In this document: piece by piece, positions 23,510 through 31,831 of the stretch | How the letters are laid out: every line of letters begins with the position of its first letter | Numbering within the stretch: the first letter of the stretch is position 1 | Notes under the pieces: model-generated | Database searches by the model: none | What the model saw: only the letters and a program-made list of their open reading frames with translations | What the model was told of the DNA's origin: nothing | Source: an uncultured Bacilli bacterium | GTDB taxonomy: Bacteria > Bacillota_I > Bacilli_A > RF39 > UBA660 | Direction of reading: 5' to 3' | Length of the DNA stretch: 42,934 nt | NCBI GenBank assembly: GCA_944368815.1 | Contig: CALVXD010000007.1 | Location: 1-42,934 of the forward strand | Translations under genes and position numbers: made by a program

Positions 23510-25303
23510 ATGGAATTTGAAAAAATAATCGAAATATTAAAAAAAGAAATTGATAATATAAGTAAAAATAATCAAGAAATATCAAAGTTAGAAGTAGAAA
23601 AAAATCAATTAAAAAAATTACTAATAGAATTACAAAAAATAGTAAACACTCCTAAAAGTATAGTAGATTTAAATTTAGAAGAGTTATCAAAATATACATC
23701 AAAGATTACTGAAGAAGTAAAAGAAAAAATTAATTTTTATTGTTTTATTTTAAAAAATGCTAATGATTTAATTAGTATAACAGAAGAACAAGTTAATTAT
23801 ATTAAAAACTTAATAAGTAATATAATTAATGAACTTAATGTAAAATTAGATAAAGTAGAAAAACAAATAGGACAGAATAAAAAAACAAAAGCAATTGATG
23901 AAATAAATGAATTAATAACTAAAATTAATGGATTGAATGTTAATGATTATTTTAATGCAAAAGATATAGAAGAATTAAGAAAAATATTAGACAAATATAT
24001 TGGAACTGATTTATCGCTTGACGAATATATAGAACTGATTATTAAGATAACTAATACTTCGATTACAAATATAACTAAATGTGATGTTTCTATAATAGAA
24101 GAAAATAATGATGAATTAATAGAAGAAGTTTTAGAAGTTAATAATAATGAAGAGGATATTATAAATTTATTAAAAAAATATAACTATGATTTTAATTTAT
24201 TAAAAGATAAAAATAAAGAATTGATTTTAAAATTTGGTAATGTAAGTAATATGGATTCTATTTTGTCCGTATTACAAAAAAATAATATAAAAATTGATAT
24301 ATCTAGTAGAGAAAACCAATTTATAACATTGTTAACTATGTCAACTTTGCAGATAGTAAATACAATAATTGAAAATATAAAAATAGACAATAAAGAAGAA
24401 TCTTTAATATTAAATCAAATTTTTGATAATTATTTAGATGAAATAAGTTTATTTGTAAAAGGAAAAAGAACGTATAAGAAACCTGGAAAAGGTGGATCAC
24501 CAAGTGATAAAAAATATATGGTTGGTGGCTTTGAACACTATATAAAAAATAGAGAATTTTTATTAAATAAAGGTGTATCAAATATAAATGATCTTATGAA
24601 AAAGTGTTCATCATCTATGGTAATATCACATAATACTTTTGTATCAAAATTTAAAGCATTTGAATTATACCATATACCAACAGAAACAATTTCTTCAACA
24701 TTTAGTTGTATGAAGGCACCAGAACCATTAACTATGTTAGATCATTTTATTGAAGTTGGATGTTTTGATTATGTATTAAGTAATTTTTCTAAGGTTATAG
24801 TTAGTGATTCAATCATATATAGATTAATAAAAGCAAAACAAGAAGGATCAACTAATGCTGATTTATATAGACAATTTGACAAAAAAGTTGTATTGCCATC
24901 AATAATTACTATTGATAAATTTAATGGATATGGAATAAATAAAACAAATGGTGCAAGAGTAGTAGGTCAATATCATCCTGATTTTTCACCCAAATATAAT
25001 GAAATGCTTGGACAAGAAGATAATAATGGTCCATTAGTATTAGTATATAACAATTTCTTTATAAAGCGCCTTGAAGAAATGTGTAAAGAAGATGATTATA
25101 GATATAATTTCAATGGTGTAATTATTTCAAGGTTCAAAGTACTAAGATATTACGAAACAATGATTAAAAAATCAATTGCGGGTACTGTTGATAGTGTTAT
25201 GTATGCAGTATGTAAAGATAGCATTTTAACAGAAGAACAATATAAGACAATAAAAAATTGTGTTGATAAAATATTTAATCCAGGGAGGTCTTATAGAATA
25301 TGA
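23510..25303 (+). CDS. Unknown operon gene 3, 597-residue protein
   Basis: I do not recognise this protein. Residues 1-150 look like coiled coil, 150-315 like short helical hairpins, and 322-340 form a glycine/lysine-rich linker (KKPGKGGSPSDKK). From 345 to 597 is a more conserved-looking part with helical repeats (LLNKGVSNINDLMKKC; HFIEVGCFDYVLSNF) and a final segment (FNGVIISRFKVLRYYETMIK, about 537-556). No catalytic motif, signal or membrane helix is seen. AAAGGAGTG precedes the ATG at 23510. Its TGA stop overlaps the next start in ATGA (25300-25303). It may be the scaffold of the proposed complex. Confidence 0.6.
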   Translation: MEFEKIIEILKKEIDNISKNNQEISKLEVEKNQLKKLLIELQKIVNTPKSIVDLNLEELSKYTSKITEEVKEKINFYCFILKNANDLISITEEQVNYIKNLISNIINELNVKLDKVEKQIGQNKKTKAIDEINELITKINGLNVNDYFNAKDIEELRKILDKYIGTDLSLDEYIELIIKITNTSITNITKCDVSIIEENNDELIEEVLEVNNNEEDIINLLKKYNYDFNLLKDKNKELILKFGNVSNMDSILSVLQKNNIKIDISSRENQFITLLTMSTLQIVNTIIENIKIDNKEESLILNQIFDNYLDEISLFVKGKRTYKKPGKGGSPSDKKYMVGGFEHYIKNREFLLNKGVSNINDLMKKCSSSMVISHNTFVSKFKAFELYHIPTETISSTFSCMKAPEPLTMLDHFIEVGCFDYVLSNFSKVIVSDSIIYRLIKAKQEGSTNADLYRQFDKKVVLPSIITIDKFNGYGINKTNGARVVGQYHPDFSPKYNEMLGQEDNNGPLVLVYNNFFIKRLEEMCKEDDYRYNFNGVIISRFKVLRYYETMIKKSIAGTVDSVMYAVCKDSILTEEQYKTIKNCVDKIFNPGRSYRI

Positions 25304-25596
25304 TAGATTTTCTAAAAAAAACAAATATAAATGAAGATATATTAATTGAAATAATAAAAAATAATAATCCATCGGCATTAAGTAGTTTATCAATTAATGA
25401 AGAAGAATGTATAAAAATAATTAACTATATGAAAGAAATAGGATTAACTTGTATTGATGAATTATTAATAAATAGAATAGATTTGTTTTTAAGTTCATTT
25501 GACAAATTTATAAAAAAATTAAGTAAGTTTAATATCCCTGTATTAGTACAATTAGTTAATACAGATTATGCTACAATTGATATTATAAATGAGTAG
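25300..25596 (+). CDS. Unknown operon gene 4, 98-residue helical protein
   Basis: A small helical protein with repeating amphipathic segments (NEEECIKIINYMKEIGLTCIDELL; IDLFLSSFDKFIKKLSKFNIPVLVQLV). The spacing, with a 'GLTCIDELL'-type turn, resembles the 'GVSNINDLM' turn in gene 3, so it could be a related helical-repeat module. It starts in a four-base ATGA overlap with gene 3 and has a CAGGGAGG ribosome site, so it is well translated and coupled. A perfect terminator follows one base after its stop. Function unknown. Confidence 0.55.
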   Translation: MIDFLKKTNINEDILIEIIKNNNPSALSSLSINEEECIKIINYMKEIGLTCIDELLINRIDLFLSSFDKFIKKLSKFNIPVLVQLVNTDYATIDIINE

Positions 25597-25623
25597 AAAA
25601 GAAATTATTTAGTTTCTTTTTTT
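25597..25623 (+). terminator. Terminator of the unknown four-gene operon
   Basis: AAAAGAAA (25597-25604) pairs perfectly with TTTCTTTT (25613-25620), with further Ts following. It begins directly after the stop codon. Confidence 0.75.
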
Positions 25624-25664
25624 CTCTATATAATGATATAATAGTAATGAAAGAGGGTAAAAAA

Positions 25665-26105
25665 ATGAAAATAGGAATAGCAAATGACCATAGAGGTTAT
25701 AAGAAAAAACAATATTTGACACAATTTTTAGAAAAATTAGGGTATACTGTAATTAATTATGGTACTGATAGTGAAGAATCAGTAGATTTTCCTGATTATG
25801 CTAAAAAATTAGGAATTGCTGTTAGAGAAAAAGAAGTTGACTTAGGAATAGCAATATGTGGTACAGGAATTGGTATGAGTATAGCATTAAATAAAATGCA
25901 TGATATTACTTGTGCTAAAGTGTCTAGTGTTGCTGAAGCAATTTTGTCTAAGGCACATAATGATGCTAATGTATTAGCAATATCTGAAGAAATGGATGAT
26001 GAAACTACTAAACAAGTAGTAATTAAGTTTATAGAAACGCCATTTTCAAATGTAAAAAAATATGTAGTTAGAAATAATAAAATAAAAGTGATAGATAATG
26101 ACTAA
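25665..26105 (+). CDS. rpiB: Ribose-5-phosphate isomerase B
   Basis: The 146-residue protein belongs to the RpiB/LacAB family. Residues 1-12 hold IANDHRGYK with the substrate-binding Asp-His. GTDSEESVDFPDYA follows, and the catalytic Cys65 lies in CGTGIGMSIALNK. Family members interconvert ribose-5-phosphate and ribulose-5-phosphate, and some act on allose or galactose derivatives; single-copy RpiB near sporulation genes is usually the pentose enzyme. The ATG at 25665 follows AGAGGGTA; the frame from 25647 is rejected because it would start upstream of this site. A TATAAT at 25637-25642 may be its -10 box, with a poor -35. It overlaps the DUF1146 gene by eight bases. Confidence 0.92.
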   Translation: MKIGIANDHRGYKKKQYLTQFLEKLGYTVINYGTDSEESVDFPDYAKKLGIAVREKEVDLGIAICGTGIGMSIALNKMHDITCAKVSSVAEAILSKAHNDANVLAISEEMDDETTKQVVIKFIETPFSNVKKYVVRNNKIKVIDND

Positions 26106-26289
26106 AATTATTTTATATGTACTTATATTTCCACTTGTTATATGGAGTTTAGATAGTATAAACATTAATGGAATATTTAAAAAAAATAAAGAATATCAAG
26201 CAAGAGTATTTTATATAATTTTAGCATTTTGTATATCTTATTTATTAGTTAGTTTTTTAAGTGATTTTGTAGGAGTAATGAATTATTGA
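26098..26289 (+). CDS. ywzB: DUF1146 small membrane protein (YwzB-like)
   Basis: The 63-residue protein has two membrane helices (about 3-20 and 37-58) and the central pattern WSLDSININGIFKKN...YQARVFYI, which matches DUF1146 proteins such as YwzB. In Bacillus subtilis ywzB lies close to murAA and spoIID, and here it directly precedes spoIID, so the neighbourhood is conserved. The function of the family is unknown. It starts inside the end of rpiB in the overlap ATGACTAA, without a strong ribosome site of its own, so translation is probably coupled. Confidence 0.75.
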   Translation: MTKIILYVLIFPLVIWSLDSININGIFKKNKEYQARVFYIILAFCISYLLVSFLSDFVGVMNY

Positions 26290-26302
26290 AAAGAGGTAAA
26301 AA

Positions 26303-27229
26303 ATGAAGAAAATTATCTTATTTACCATAATATTAATTTTTATTCCTTTTTTTATTGTCAATATACTTGGTATAAATGAAATAGAAGAAATAGAATTGAA
26401 ATATATAAATAATATAAATGTTAGAGTTAAAAGACTTAGTACAAACGAAATACAGATAGTTCCACTGGAAGAATATATAGTAGGAGTTTTAGCAGGAGAA
26501 ATGCCAGTATATTTTGAACTAGAAGCATTAAAAGCACAAGCAGTAGCATCACGAAGTTATGTTTTAAAAAGATTAGAGTATAATAAAGATAGTGAATACG
26601 ATGTAGTAGATAGTGTATTAAATCAAGTATATTTAGATGATAATTATTTAAAAGAAGCATGGGGAAAAGATTATGTTGTAAATATAAATAAACTTAGAAC
26701 AGCGGTTAACGAGACGATAGATGAATATTTAGAATATGATGGAGAAATTATAGATGCTTTATTTTTTTCTACTAGTAATGGATATACTGAAGACGCTAGT
26801 GTAGTATTTAATTTAGAACTTCCTTATTTAAAAAGTGTAGAATCGAAATGGGATGCACAAACTTCAAGTGTTTTTAATAGCCAAAAAACAATATCATTAC
26901 AAGAATTTTATGAAAAATTAGGCTTAGAATATAAAAGTGAATTAAGTTTTAATGTATTAGAAAGAAGTGATACTAATCGAATAATAAAATTAGAAATAAA
27001 TGGAAATATGTTAAATGCAACTGATGTATATAACAAACTAGGACTTCGTTCAACTGACTTTAATTTAACACAAGTTGGTACAAATGTTGTAATAGATACT
27101 AAAGGATATGGACATGGAGTTGGAATGAGTCAATATGGAGCACTTGGAATGGCAAAAGAAGGATATAACTATATGCAAATATTAGAATATTATTATAGTG
27201 GTGCAGAAATTAAAAAAATTCAAAATTAA
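26303..27229 (+). CDS. spoIID: Stage II sporulation protein D
   Basis: The 308-residue protein is a SpoIID/LytB-type lytic transglycosylase. An N-terminal membrane helix covers about 4-22. The catalytic Glu66 lies in GVLAGEMP, followed by ALKAQAVASRSYVL, and the C-terminal signature YGHGVGMSQYGALGMAKEGYNY is near 270-291. SpoIID, with SpoIIP and SpoIIM, degrades septal peptidoglycan to drive engulfment of the forespore. The ATG at 26303 follows AAAGAGGT. It precedes the SpoIIQ-type gene, the same order as in Bacillus. Confidence 0.93.
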   Translation: MKKIILFTIILIFIPFFIVNILGINEIEEIELKYINNINVRVKRLSTNEIQIVPLEEYIVGVLAGEMPVYFELEALKAQAVASRSYVLKRLEYNKDSEYDVVDSVLNQVYLDDNYLKEAWGKDYVVNINKLRTAVNETIDEYLEYDGEIIDALFFSTSNGYTEDASVVFNLELPYLKSVESKWDAQTSSVFNSQKTISLQEFYEKLGLEYKSELSFNVLERSDTNRIIKLEINGNMLNATDVYNKLGLRSTDFNLTQVGTNVVIDTKGYGHGVGMSQYGALGMAKEGYNYMQILEYYYSGAEIKKIQN

Positions 27230-27230
27230 T

Positions 27231-27258
27231 GTATATAATTTTTGTTTTGGTAAAAAAA
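27231..27258 (+). promoter_or_regulatory. Weak sigma-F-like promoter of spoIIQ
   Basis: GTATA (27231-27235) and GGTAAAAAAA (27249-27258) resemble sigma-F elements (GYATA, GGNRANANTW). The spacing is 13 rather than 15 and one -10 position differs. It lies about 20 bases before the start at 27280. spoIIQ is sigma-F dependent in Bacillus. Confidence 0.3.
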
Positions 27259-27279
27259 TATAATAGAGGTGAAAGAAAG

Positions 27280-27933
27280 ATGACAAAAAGAAAATTAAAA
27301 CCATTTGTATTACCTACTATTTATGCTTTATCAGTAATTATGTTAGTACTTAGTATGTACTTAATTCAATCAATTATTAGTAATTCAATGTTTGATGCTA
27401 ATGAAATGAAAAATGAAATTGAATACGTTGATGGAGAAATTACTGATGATAAGGATCAAGAACTACCTGTAGTATCTACTAAAACAAAAATTAATAGACC
27501 TTATGTAGCAGAAGATGTAACTATTGCAAAAAGTTATTATGATTACAAAGCTGACGCCCAAGAGCAACAAAATGCTATTGTTTATTATGAAAATACTTAT
27601 ATGCAAAATTCTGGTGTAGATTATAAATCAGAGAATGTATTTGATGTACTTTCTATAATGGACGGAGATGTTATAAGTGTTAAAGAAGATAGTATTTTAG
27701 GGAATGTAGTAGAAATAAGACACAACACTGAACTTGTTAGTGTATATCAAAGTTTGTCAGAAGTTAATGTTAAAGAAGGAGATAAAGTTATTTCTGGACA
27801 AGCAATTGGTAAAAGTGGAACTTCTAATATAAATAGTGATATGGGTAATCATTTACATTTTGAATTATATTACCAAGGATTAGTAGTTAATCCTGAAGAA
27901 TACTACGATAAAAACTTAGAAGATTTAGATTAA
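27280..27933 (+). CDS. spoIIQ: SpoIIQ-like membrane-anchored M23 protein
   Basis: The 217-residue protein has a membrane helix (about 13-33), a linker and a LytM/M23 domain (about 115-205). The last metal motif is intact (HLHF, 191-194). The first reads NSGVDY (110-115) where active M23 enzymes have H-x-G-x-D, so the first zinc His is Asn, as in Bacillus SpoIIQ, which is also non-catalytic. The segment VVEIRHNTELVSVYQSLSEVNVKEGDKV closely matches SpoIIQ. SpoIIQ in the forespore membrane joins SpoIIIAH to form the channel across the two membranes. The ATG at 27280 follows AGAGGTGAAAG; the frame from 27229 is rejected. A terminator follows. Confidence 0.88.
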   Translation: MTKRKLKPFVLPTIYALSVIMLVLSMYLIQSIISNSMFDANEMKNEIEYVDGEITDDKDQELPVVSTKTKINRPYVAEDVTIAKSYYDYKADAQEQQNAIVYYENTYMQNSGVDYKSENVFDVLSIMDGDVISVKEDSILGNVVEIRHNTELVSVYQSLSEVNVKEGDKVISGQAIGKSGTSNINSDMGNHLHFELYYQGLVVNPEEYYDKNLEDLD

Positions 27934-27954
27934 GCGGTATTTTTCCGCTTTTTT
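27932..27954 (+). terminator. Terminator after spoIIQ
   Basis: AAGCGG (27932-27937) pairs with CCGCTT (27945-27950) with Ts to 27954. It separates spoIIQ from spoIIID. Confidence 0.85.
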
Positions 27955-27999
27955 CACATAAACTCATAATTAATAAATATAATTTACTAGGTGAATTAT

Positions 28000-28257
28000 A
28001 TGAATAAAAAGATTATGGAGAGAGTAATAGAAGAAAGTGACTATATAATAAAAACGAATAAAACAGTAAGAGAAATAGCAAGTATATTTAAAGTAAGTAA
28101 AAGCACAGTTCATAAAGACTTAAGTGATAGATTATTAGAAATAAATAAAGAAAAATATAAGGAAGTTGCTAAAATTTTACAGTATCACACTGATATTAGA
28201 CATATAAGAGGTGGAGAAGCGACAAAAATGAAGTTTTTACTTAAAAAAAGCAACTAA
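28000..28257 (+). CDS. spoIIID: Stage III sporulation regulator SpoIIID
   Basis: The 85-residue protein matches SpoIIID over almost all of its length. The helix-turn-helix is VREIASIFKVSKSTVHKDLSDRL (about 23-45) and the C-terminal part IRHIRGGEATKMKF (about 65-78). SpoIIID is the mother-cell DNA-binding protein that tunes sigma-E genes and sigK. The ATG at 28000 follows AGGTGA; a GTG at 27991 lies in that site and is not used. mbl begins 44 bases later, as in Bacillus. Presence of SpoIIID supports real mother-cell gene control in this organism. Confidence 0.95.
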   Translation: MNKKIMERVIEESDYIIKTNKTVREIASIFKVSKSTVHKDLSDRLLEINKEKYKEVAKILQYHTDIRHIRGGEATKMKFLLKKSN

Positions 28258-28301
28258 AAATGGCTAAATGTGGTAAAATAAGAACTAGGGATGGTGATTT
28301 A

Positions 28302-29294
28302 ATGTTTAATAAAGACATCGGAATAGATTTAGGTACTGCAAATGTACTTATATATATAAAAGGACAAGGCATAGTATTAAATGAACCAAGTGTAGTGGCA
28401 ATCGATTCAGAAACAAAAAGACCACTTGCAGTAGGAATAGAAGCTCATGAAATGTTAGGGAGGACTCCAGGAAAAGTAAAAGCAATAAAACCAATGAAAG
28501 ATGGTGTAATTGCAGACTTTGAAACGACGGAAGTTATGCTTAATTATTTCATAAAGAAAGTAAATGGTAAGAACTTTTTTTCTCGTCCTAGAATACTTAT
28601 TTGTTGCCCTTCAAACATTACACAAGTAGAAAAAAATGCTATAAAGGAAGCAGCGGAAAGAACAGGAGCGAAGAAAGTATTTTTAGAGGAAGAACCTAAA
28701 GTAGCTGCAATTGGAGCAGGTATGGATATATCTAAACCTAGTGCTAATATGGTAATTGATATTGGTGGAGGAACAACAGATATAGCAATACTTTCTTTAG
28801 GAGGAATAGTAAACAGTACATCGATTAGAGTAGCAGGTAATGCTTTTGATAATGATATAATTAAATATATAAAAGACAAGTACAAACTTTTAGTAGGAGA
28901 AAGAACTGCTGAAGATATAAAGATGACAATTGGTACAGTATTTCCTGGTTCTAAAGTAGAAAAGATGGAAGTTCGTGGAAGAGACTTAGTAACAGGACTT
29001 CCACATACAATAACTCTTACTTCTGATGAAGTAGAAGAAGGATTAAGAGAGAGTGTTTATACTATTGTTAAGGCTGCTAAAAGTATATTAGAACAAACTC
29101 CGCCTGAATTATCTGCAGATATTATAGATAAGGGCATTGTACTTACTGGTGGTGGAGCACTAGTAGATGGATTTAATCAGTTGTTATCACAAGAATTAAA
29201 AGTTCCTGTATTTATTGCTGAAAGTCCACTTACATGTGTAGCGGAAGGAACGGGGGTACTTCTAGATAACGTTCATTTAATTGATAATCATTAA
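28302..29294 (+). CDS. mbl: Rod-shape actin homologue Mbl (MreB family)
   Basis: The 330-residue protein is an MreB-type actin. Phosphate 1 loop DIGIDLGTANVLIYIKG is at the start, phosphate 2 IDIGGGTTDIA near 156, and the adenosine motif LTGGGALVDG near 285. GERTAEDIK is also present. Sequence details (MFNKDIGIDLGTANVL, RGRDLVTGLPHTI) and location after spoIIID identify Mbl rather than MreB or MreBH. It forms membrane-bound filaments that guide lateral wall synthesis. The ATG at 28302 follows GGTGAT; the longer frame from 28260 is rejected. The cell is therefore probably rod-shaped. Confidence 0.95.
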   Translation: MFNKDIGIDLGTANVLIYIKGQGIVLNEPSVVAIDSETKRPLAVGIEAHEMLGRTPGKVKAIKPMKDGVIADFETTEVMLNYFIKKVNGKNFFSRPRILICCPSNITQVEKNAIKEAAERTGAKKVFLEEEPKVAAIGAGMDISKPSANMVIDIGGGTTDIAILSLGGIVNSTSIRVAGNAFDNDIIKYIKDKYKLLVGERTAEDIKMTIGTVFPGSKVEKMEVRGRDLVTGLPHTITLTSDEVEEGLRESVYTIVKAAKSILEQTPPELSADIIDKGIVLTGGGALVDGFNQLLSQELKVPVFIAESPLTCVAEGTGVLLDNVHLIDNH

Positions 29295-29297
29295 TTT

Positions 29298-29319
29298 GAG
29301 TAGATACTACTCTTTTTTT
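29298..29319 (+). terminator. Terminator of mbl
   Basis: GAGTAG (29298-29303) pairs with CTACTC (29307-29312) and is followed by seven Ts. Confidence 0.75.
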
Positions 29320-29325
29320 ATTTGC

Positions 29326-29357
29326 AAAAAAGAATCCAGGTATTATTCTGAATTCTT
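29326..29357 (-). terminator. Terminator of the UvrD-type helicase gene
   Basis: On the minus strand AAGAATTCAG (29357-29348) pairs with CTGGATTCTT (29339-29330), with one G-T pair, and a T-run follows. The stop codon lies in the loop. Confidence 0.7.
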
Positions 29358-31709
29358 ATGTATTAAAACATTTTTGTTATAAGCAATTTCCTTTACGAAT
29401 GTTGATACTTTAGATTTAGGGCAAACTATATATAATTTATTTTTAGTTCTAGTTAGTGCAACATAAAATAATCTTCTTTCTTCAGGAAATAATATGTTTT
29501 CTTCATTATTAGGTTTAATTAACTTTATTAATGGATCATCTTCAATTTTTGAAGGAAATCCATATTTATCGTCGATAGCATTAATTAAAATACATTGATC
29601 AAATCCTAATCCTTTTGAAGAATGAATAGTCAAATATGTAATATTAGCATCTTTACAATTATTACATATTATTTTTTCTTTATTCTTTTTTATAAAATAA
29701 TTATTATTGGTAATAGAATCAATATCTTTTTTATATCTACATAGTAATAATATTTTATCTTTATAATTATTTTTATTGATGTTTATAATAATATCATTAA
29801 TTACTTTAGATTTATTAGTATCTCTTGAATATACATTACTATCTTCATATGTAAATATTTCCACAGGTTTATCTAAATGCTTACTTGATTTTAATCTTTT
29901 TTCAATTTGACTTTTGTTTTTATTAATAAAGTCTGCGGCTAGATCTAATAATTCTTGAGAATTTCTATATGTATTTTCAATTGGTATTACACTAGCATCT
30001 TTCATATATTTTTTAAAATCAGTAAATAAATCAATTCTAGAACCTGCGAAAGAAAAGATCGTTTGATAATCGTCTCCCACTGCAAATATCTTAGATTTAA
30101 ATAAATTAGCAATCTTAGCAGTTAAATTATATCTTTGAACTGATATATCTTGATATTCATCAATAATTATGTATTTGTAATTAACTCCTAAATCTTTTTC
30201 TTTTATATTATTAATATTTTTATATGCTAAGTTAATCATATCTTCAAAATCAATTAAATTATTTTCTTTTAGTTTAGTTTCATAATAATCATAAAAATCT
30301 TCAATAACTTTAAGTTTTAATAAAAGTTTATCATCATGTGTTTGTTTATATAATTCTTTAAAATCATTTTTATCCTTATTACTTCCTTTAAAATAACTAA
30401 TAAATGGTATTAATAAATGGTTTATAAAATCATAGAAGTAAATATCTTCACTAGTATTTTTTAATGTTTCATATACTTCGTTTAAATATCTTTTTCTAAA
30501 TGTATATCCACGTCTTTTTATTTCTTCTCTTAAGGTATTAATAATTTTCTTTCTATCTTTGTTAGAATAACTTATTATAAATAGATCTTTATCAAAGTAT
30601 TTTTTATGATATTCTTTTTTTAGTTTCAATGTTGATAAATAATGTTTTAGTTCTTTTTCGGTAAAACTACTATTATTTCCTAATTCATCTACACCAAAAT
30701 GTTCTATGTAGTTAAATAGTTCATTTTCATATATATAAAAGTCAGGTTTATAAGTTTTATTATTTTTAATATTTTTATTTATACTTTTTTCATATTCATA
30801 ATCAATAGAATTTAAATATAAGAAATTAGCAATATCAACTTCTTCTTTGGATTTTACAATTTCTCCTTTAATTGTTTTATAATAGTTTTTTCTTTTATTA
30901 ACTTGAGCTTCTATATATATTTTTAAATCAGTATTATTTTTAGTATATTTTCTTTTATATAGATAGTCGTGATATTCTTTAAAGTTATTAAAATTTTTAA
31001 AATTATCACTTAAATTTAATATATAGTTAAAAGCATTATAAAAGTCATTAAATTTTTCTTTATCTTTAAACAAAATGTTTTTAATATAATTAATAAAGAT
31101 TTTATATTGACCACTGGTTTCAATAATATCTAATTTTTTATTGGTAGAGGCTCTTAGTAAGGTAAGACCTAATTTATGAAAAGTGTATACATCAATATTT
31201 TCTAATCCAAATCCATTTTGTAATTTATCTTTAATTTCATCACAGGCTTTATTAGTAAAAGAAATAATTGCAATATCCTTTTCTTTATAATTACATTTAT
31301 CTATTAAGTATTTAACTTTAGCGGTCATTGTTGTAGTTTTACCTGAACCTGCGCCTGCTATTAGTAAGAGATTATCTTCTTCACAAATAATTGCTTTTCT
31401 CTGATTATCATCAAGTAAGATATTTTCATCGATATTTTTAAACATATTATCAAAGTATTCTTTATATTCTACTAGTTTACGATTGACGTAATTAGAATTA
31501 TGTCTTTTAATTAACTGTTTTTGATTAATAACAATGTTTCTTAAAAAATTAAAATTGGTATCATTATGATGAATATAAGTGTATAAATATTTATATTTTT
31601 TTAAAAATGTATAGTACATCTTGTTTGTTATATATATATCTTTAGTCATAAATTTTTTATATTTAATAATAAATTTTTCTATTTCTTCATTAATACAAAC
31701 ATCATTCAT
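29343..31709 (-). CDS. UvrD/Rep-family helicase with nuclease-like insertion
   Basis: The 788-residue protein is a superfamily 1A helicase. Motif I is AGAGSGKTT at 118-126, Ia is FTNKACDEI, II is IDEYQD near 516-521, III is GDDYQTIFSFAGS, and V and VI are TIHSSKGLGF and YVALTRTKNKLY near the C-terminus. Between Ia and II, residues about 280-390, an inserted segment has the PD-(D/E)xK pattern: Glu289 in KSKEEVDIANFL, Asp323 in KPDFYIY, and Glu336 in NYIEHFGVDE. Similar inserts occur in helicase IV-like proteins of other bacteria. It probably unwinds and trims DNA in repair or defence against foreign DNA. The ATG at 31709 follows AAGGAG. It stands alone, convergent to mbl and divergent from the VirD4-like gene. 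Confidence 0.85.
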   Translation of the reverse strand: MNDVCINEEIEKFIIKYKKFMTKDIYITNKMYYTFLKKYKYLYTYIHHNDTNFNFLRNIVINQKQLIKRHNSNYVNRKLVEYKEYFDNMFKNIDENILLDDNQRKAIICEEDNLLLIAGAGSGKTTTMTAKVKYLIDKCNYKEKDIAIISFTNKACDEIKDKLQNGFGLENIDVYTFHKLGLTLLRASTNKKLDIIETSGQYKIFINYIKNILFKDKEKFNDFYNAFNYILNLSDNFKNFNNFKEYHDYLYKRKYTKNNTDLKIYIEAQVNKRKNYYKTIKGEIVKSKEEVDIANFLYLNSIDYEYEKSINKNIKNNKTYKPDFYIYENELFNYIEHFGVDELGNNSSFTEKELKHYLSTLKLKKEYHKKYFDKDLFIISYSNKDRKKIINTLREEIKRRGYTFRKRYLNEVYETLKNTSEDIYFYDFINHLLIPFISYFKGSNKDKNDFKELYKQTHDDKLLLKLKVIEDFYDYYETKLKENNLIDFEDMINLAYKNINNIKEKDLGVNYKYIIIDEYQDISVQRYNLTAKIANLFKSKIFAVGDDYQTIFSFAGSRIDLFTDFKKYMKDASVIPIENTYRNSQELLDLAADFINKNKSQIEKRLKSSKHLDKPVEIFTYEDSNVYSRDTNKSKVINDIIININKNNYKDKILLLCRYKKDIDSITNNNYFIKKNKEKIICNNCKDANITYLTIHSSKGLGFDQCILINAIDDKYGFPSKIEDDPLIKLIKPNNEENILFPEERRLFYVALTRTKNKLYIVCPKSKVSTFVKEIAYNKNVLIHKNSE

Positions 31710-31773
31710 AGAACCGCTCCTTATATTAATAATATCATAAAAGAAAATAATCTACTAGATAAAATAAAAATAA

Positions 31774-31802
31774 TTGATAGATTTTACTTAATGTGCTATA
31801 AT
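31774..31802 (+). promoter_or_regulatory. Promoter of the VirD4-like gene
   Basis: TTGATA (31774-31779) and TATAAT (31797-31802) are spaced by 17 bases, followed by GAGGAGG at the start codon. Confidence 0.75.
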
Positions 31803-31831
31803 TAAAATGATTTATTGTGAGGAGGAATAGT

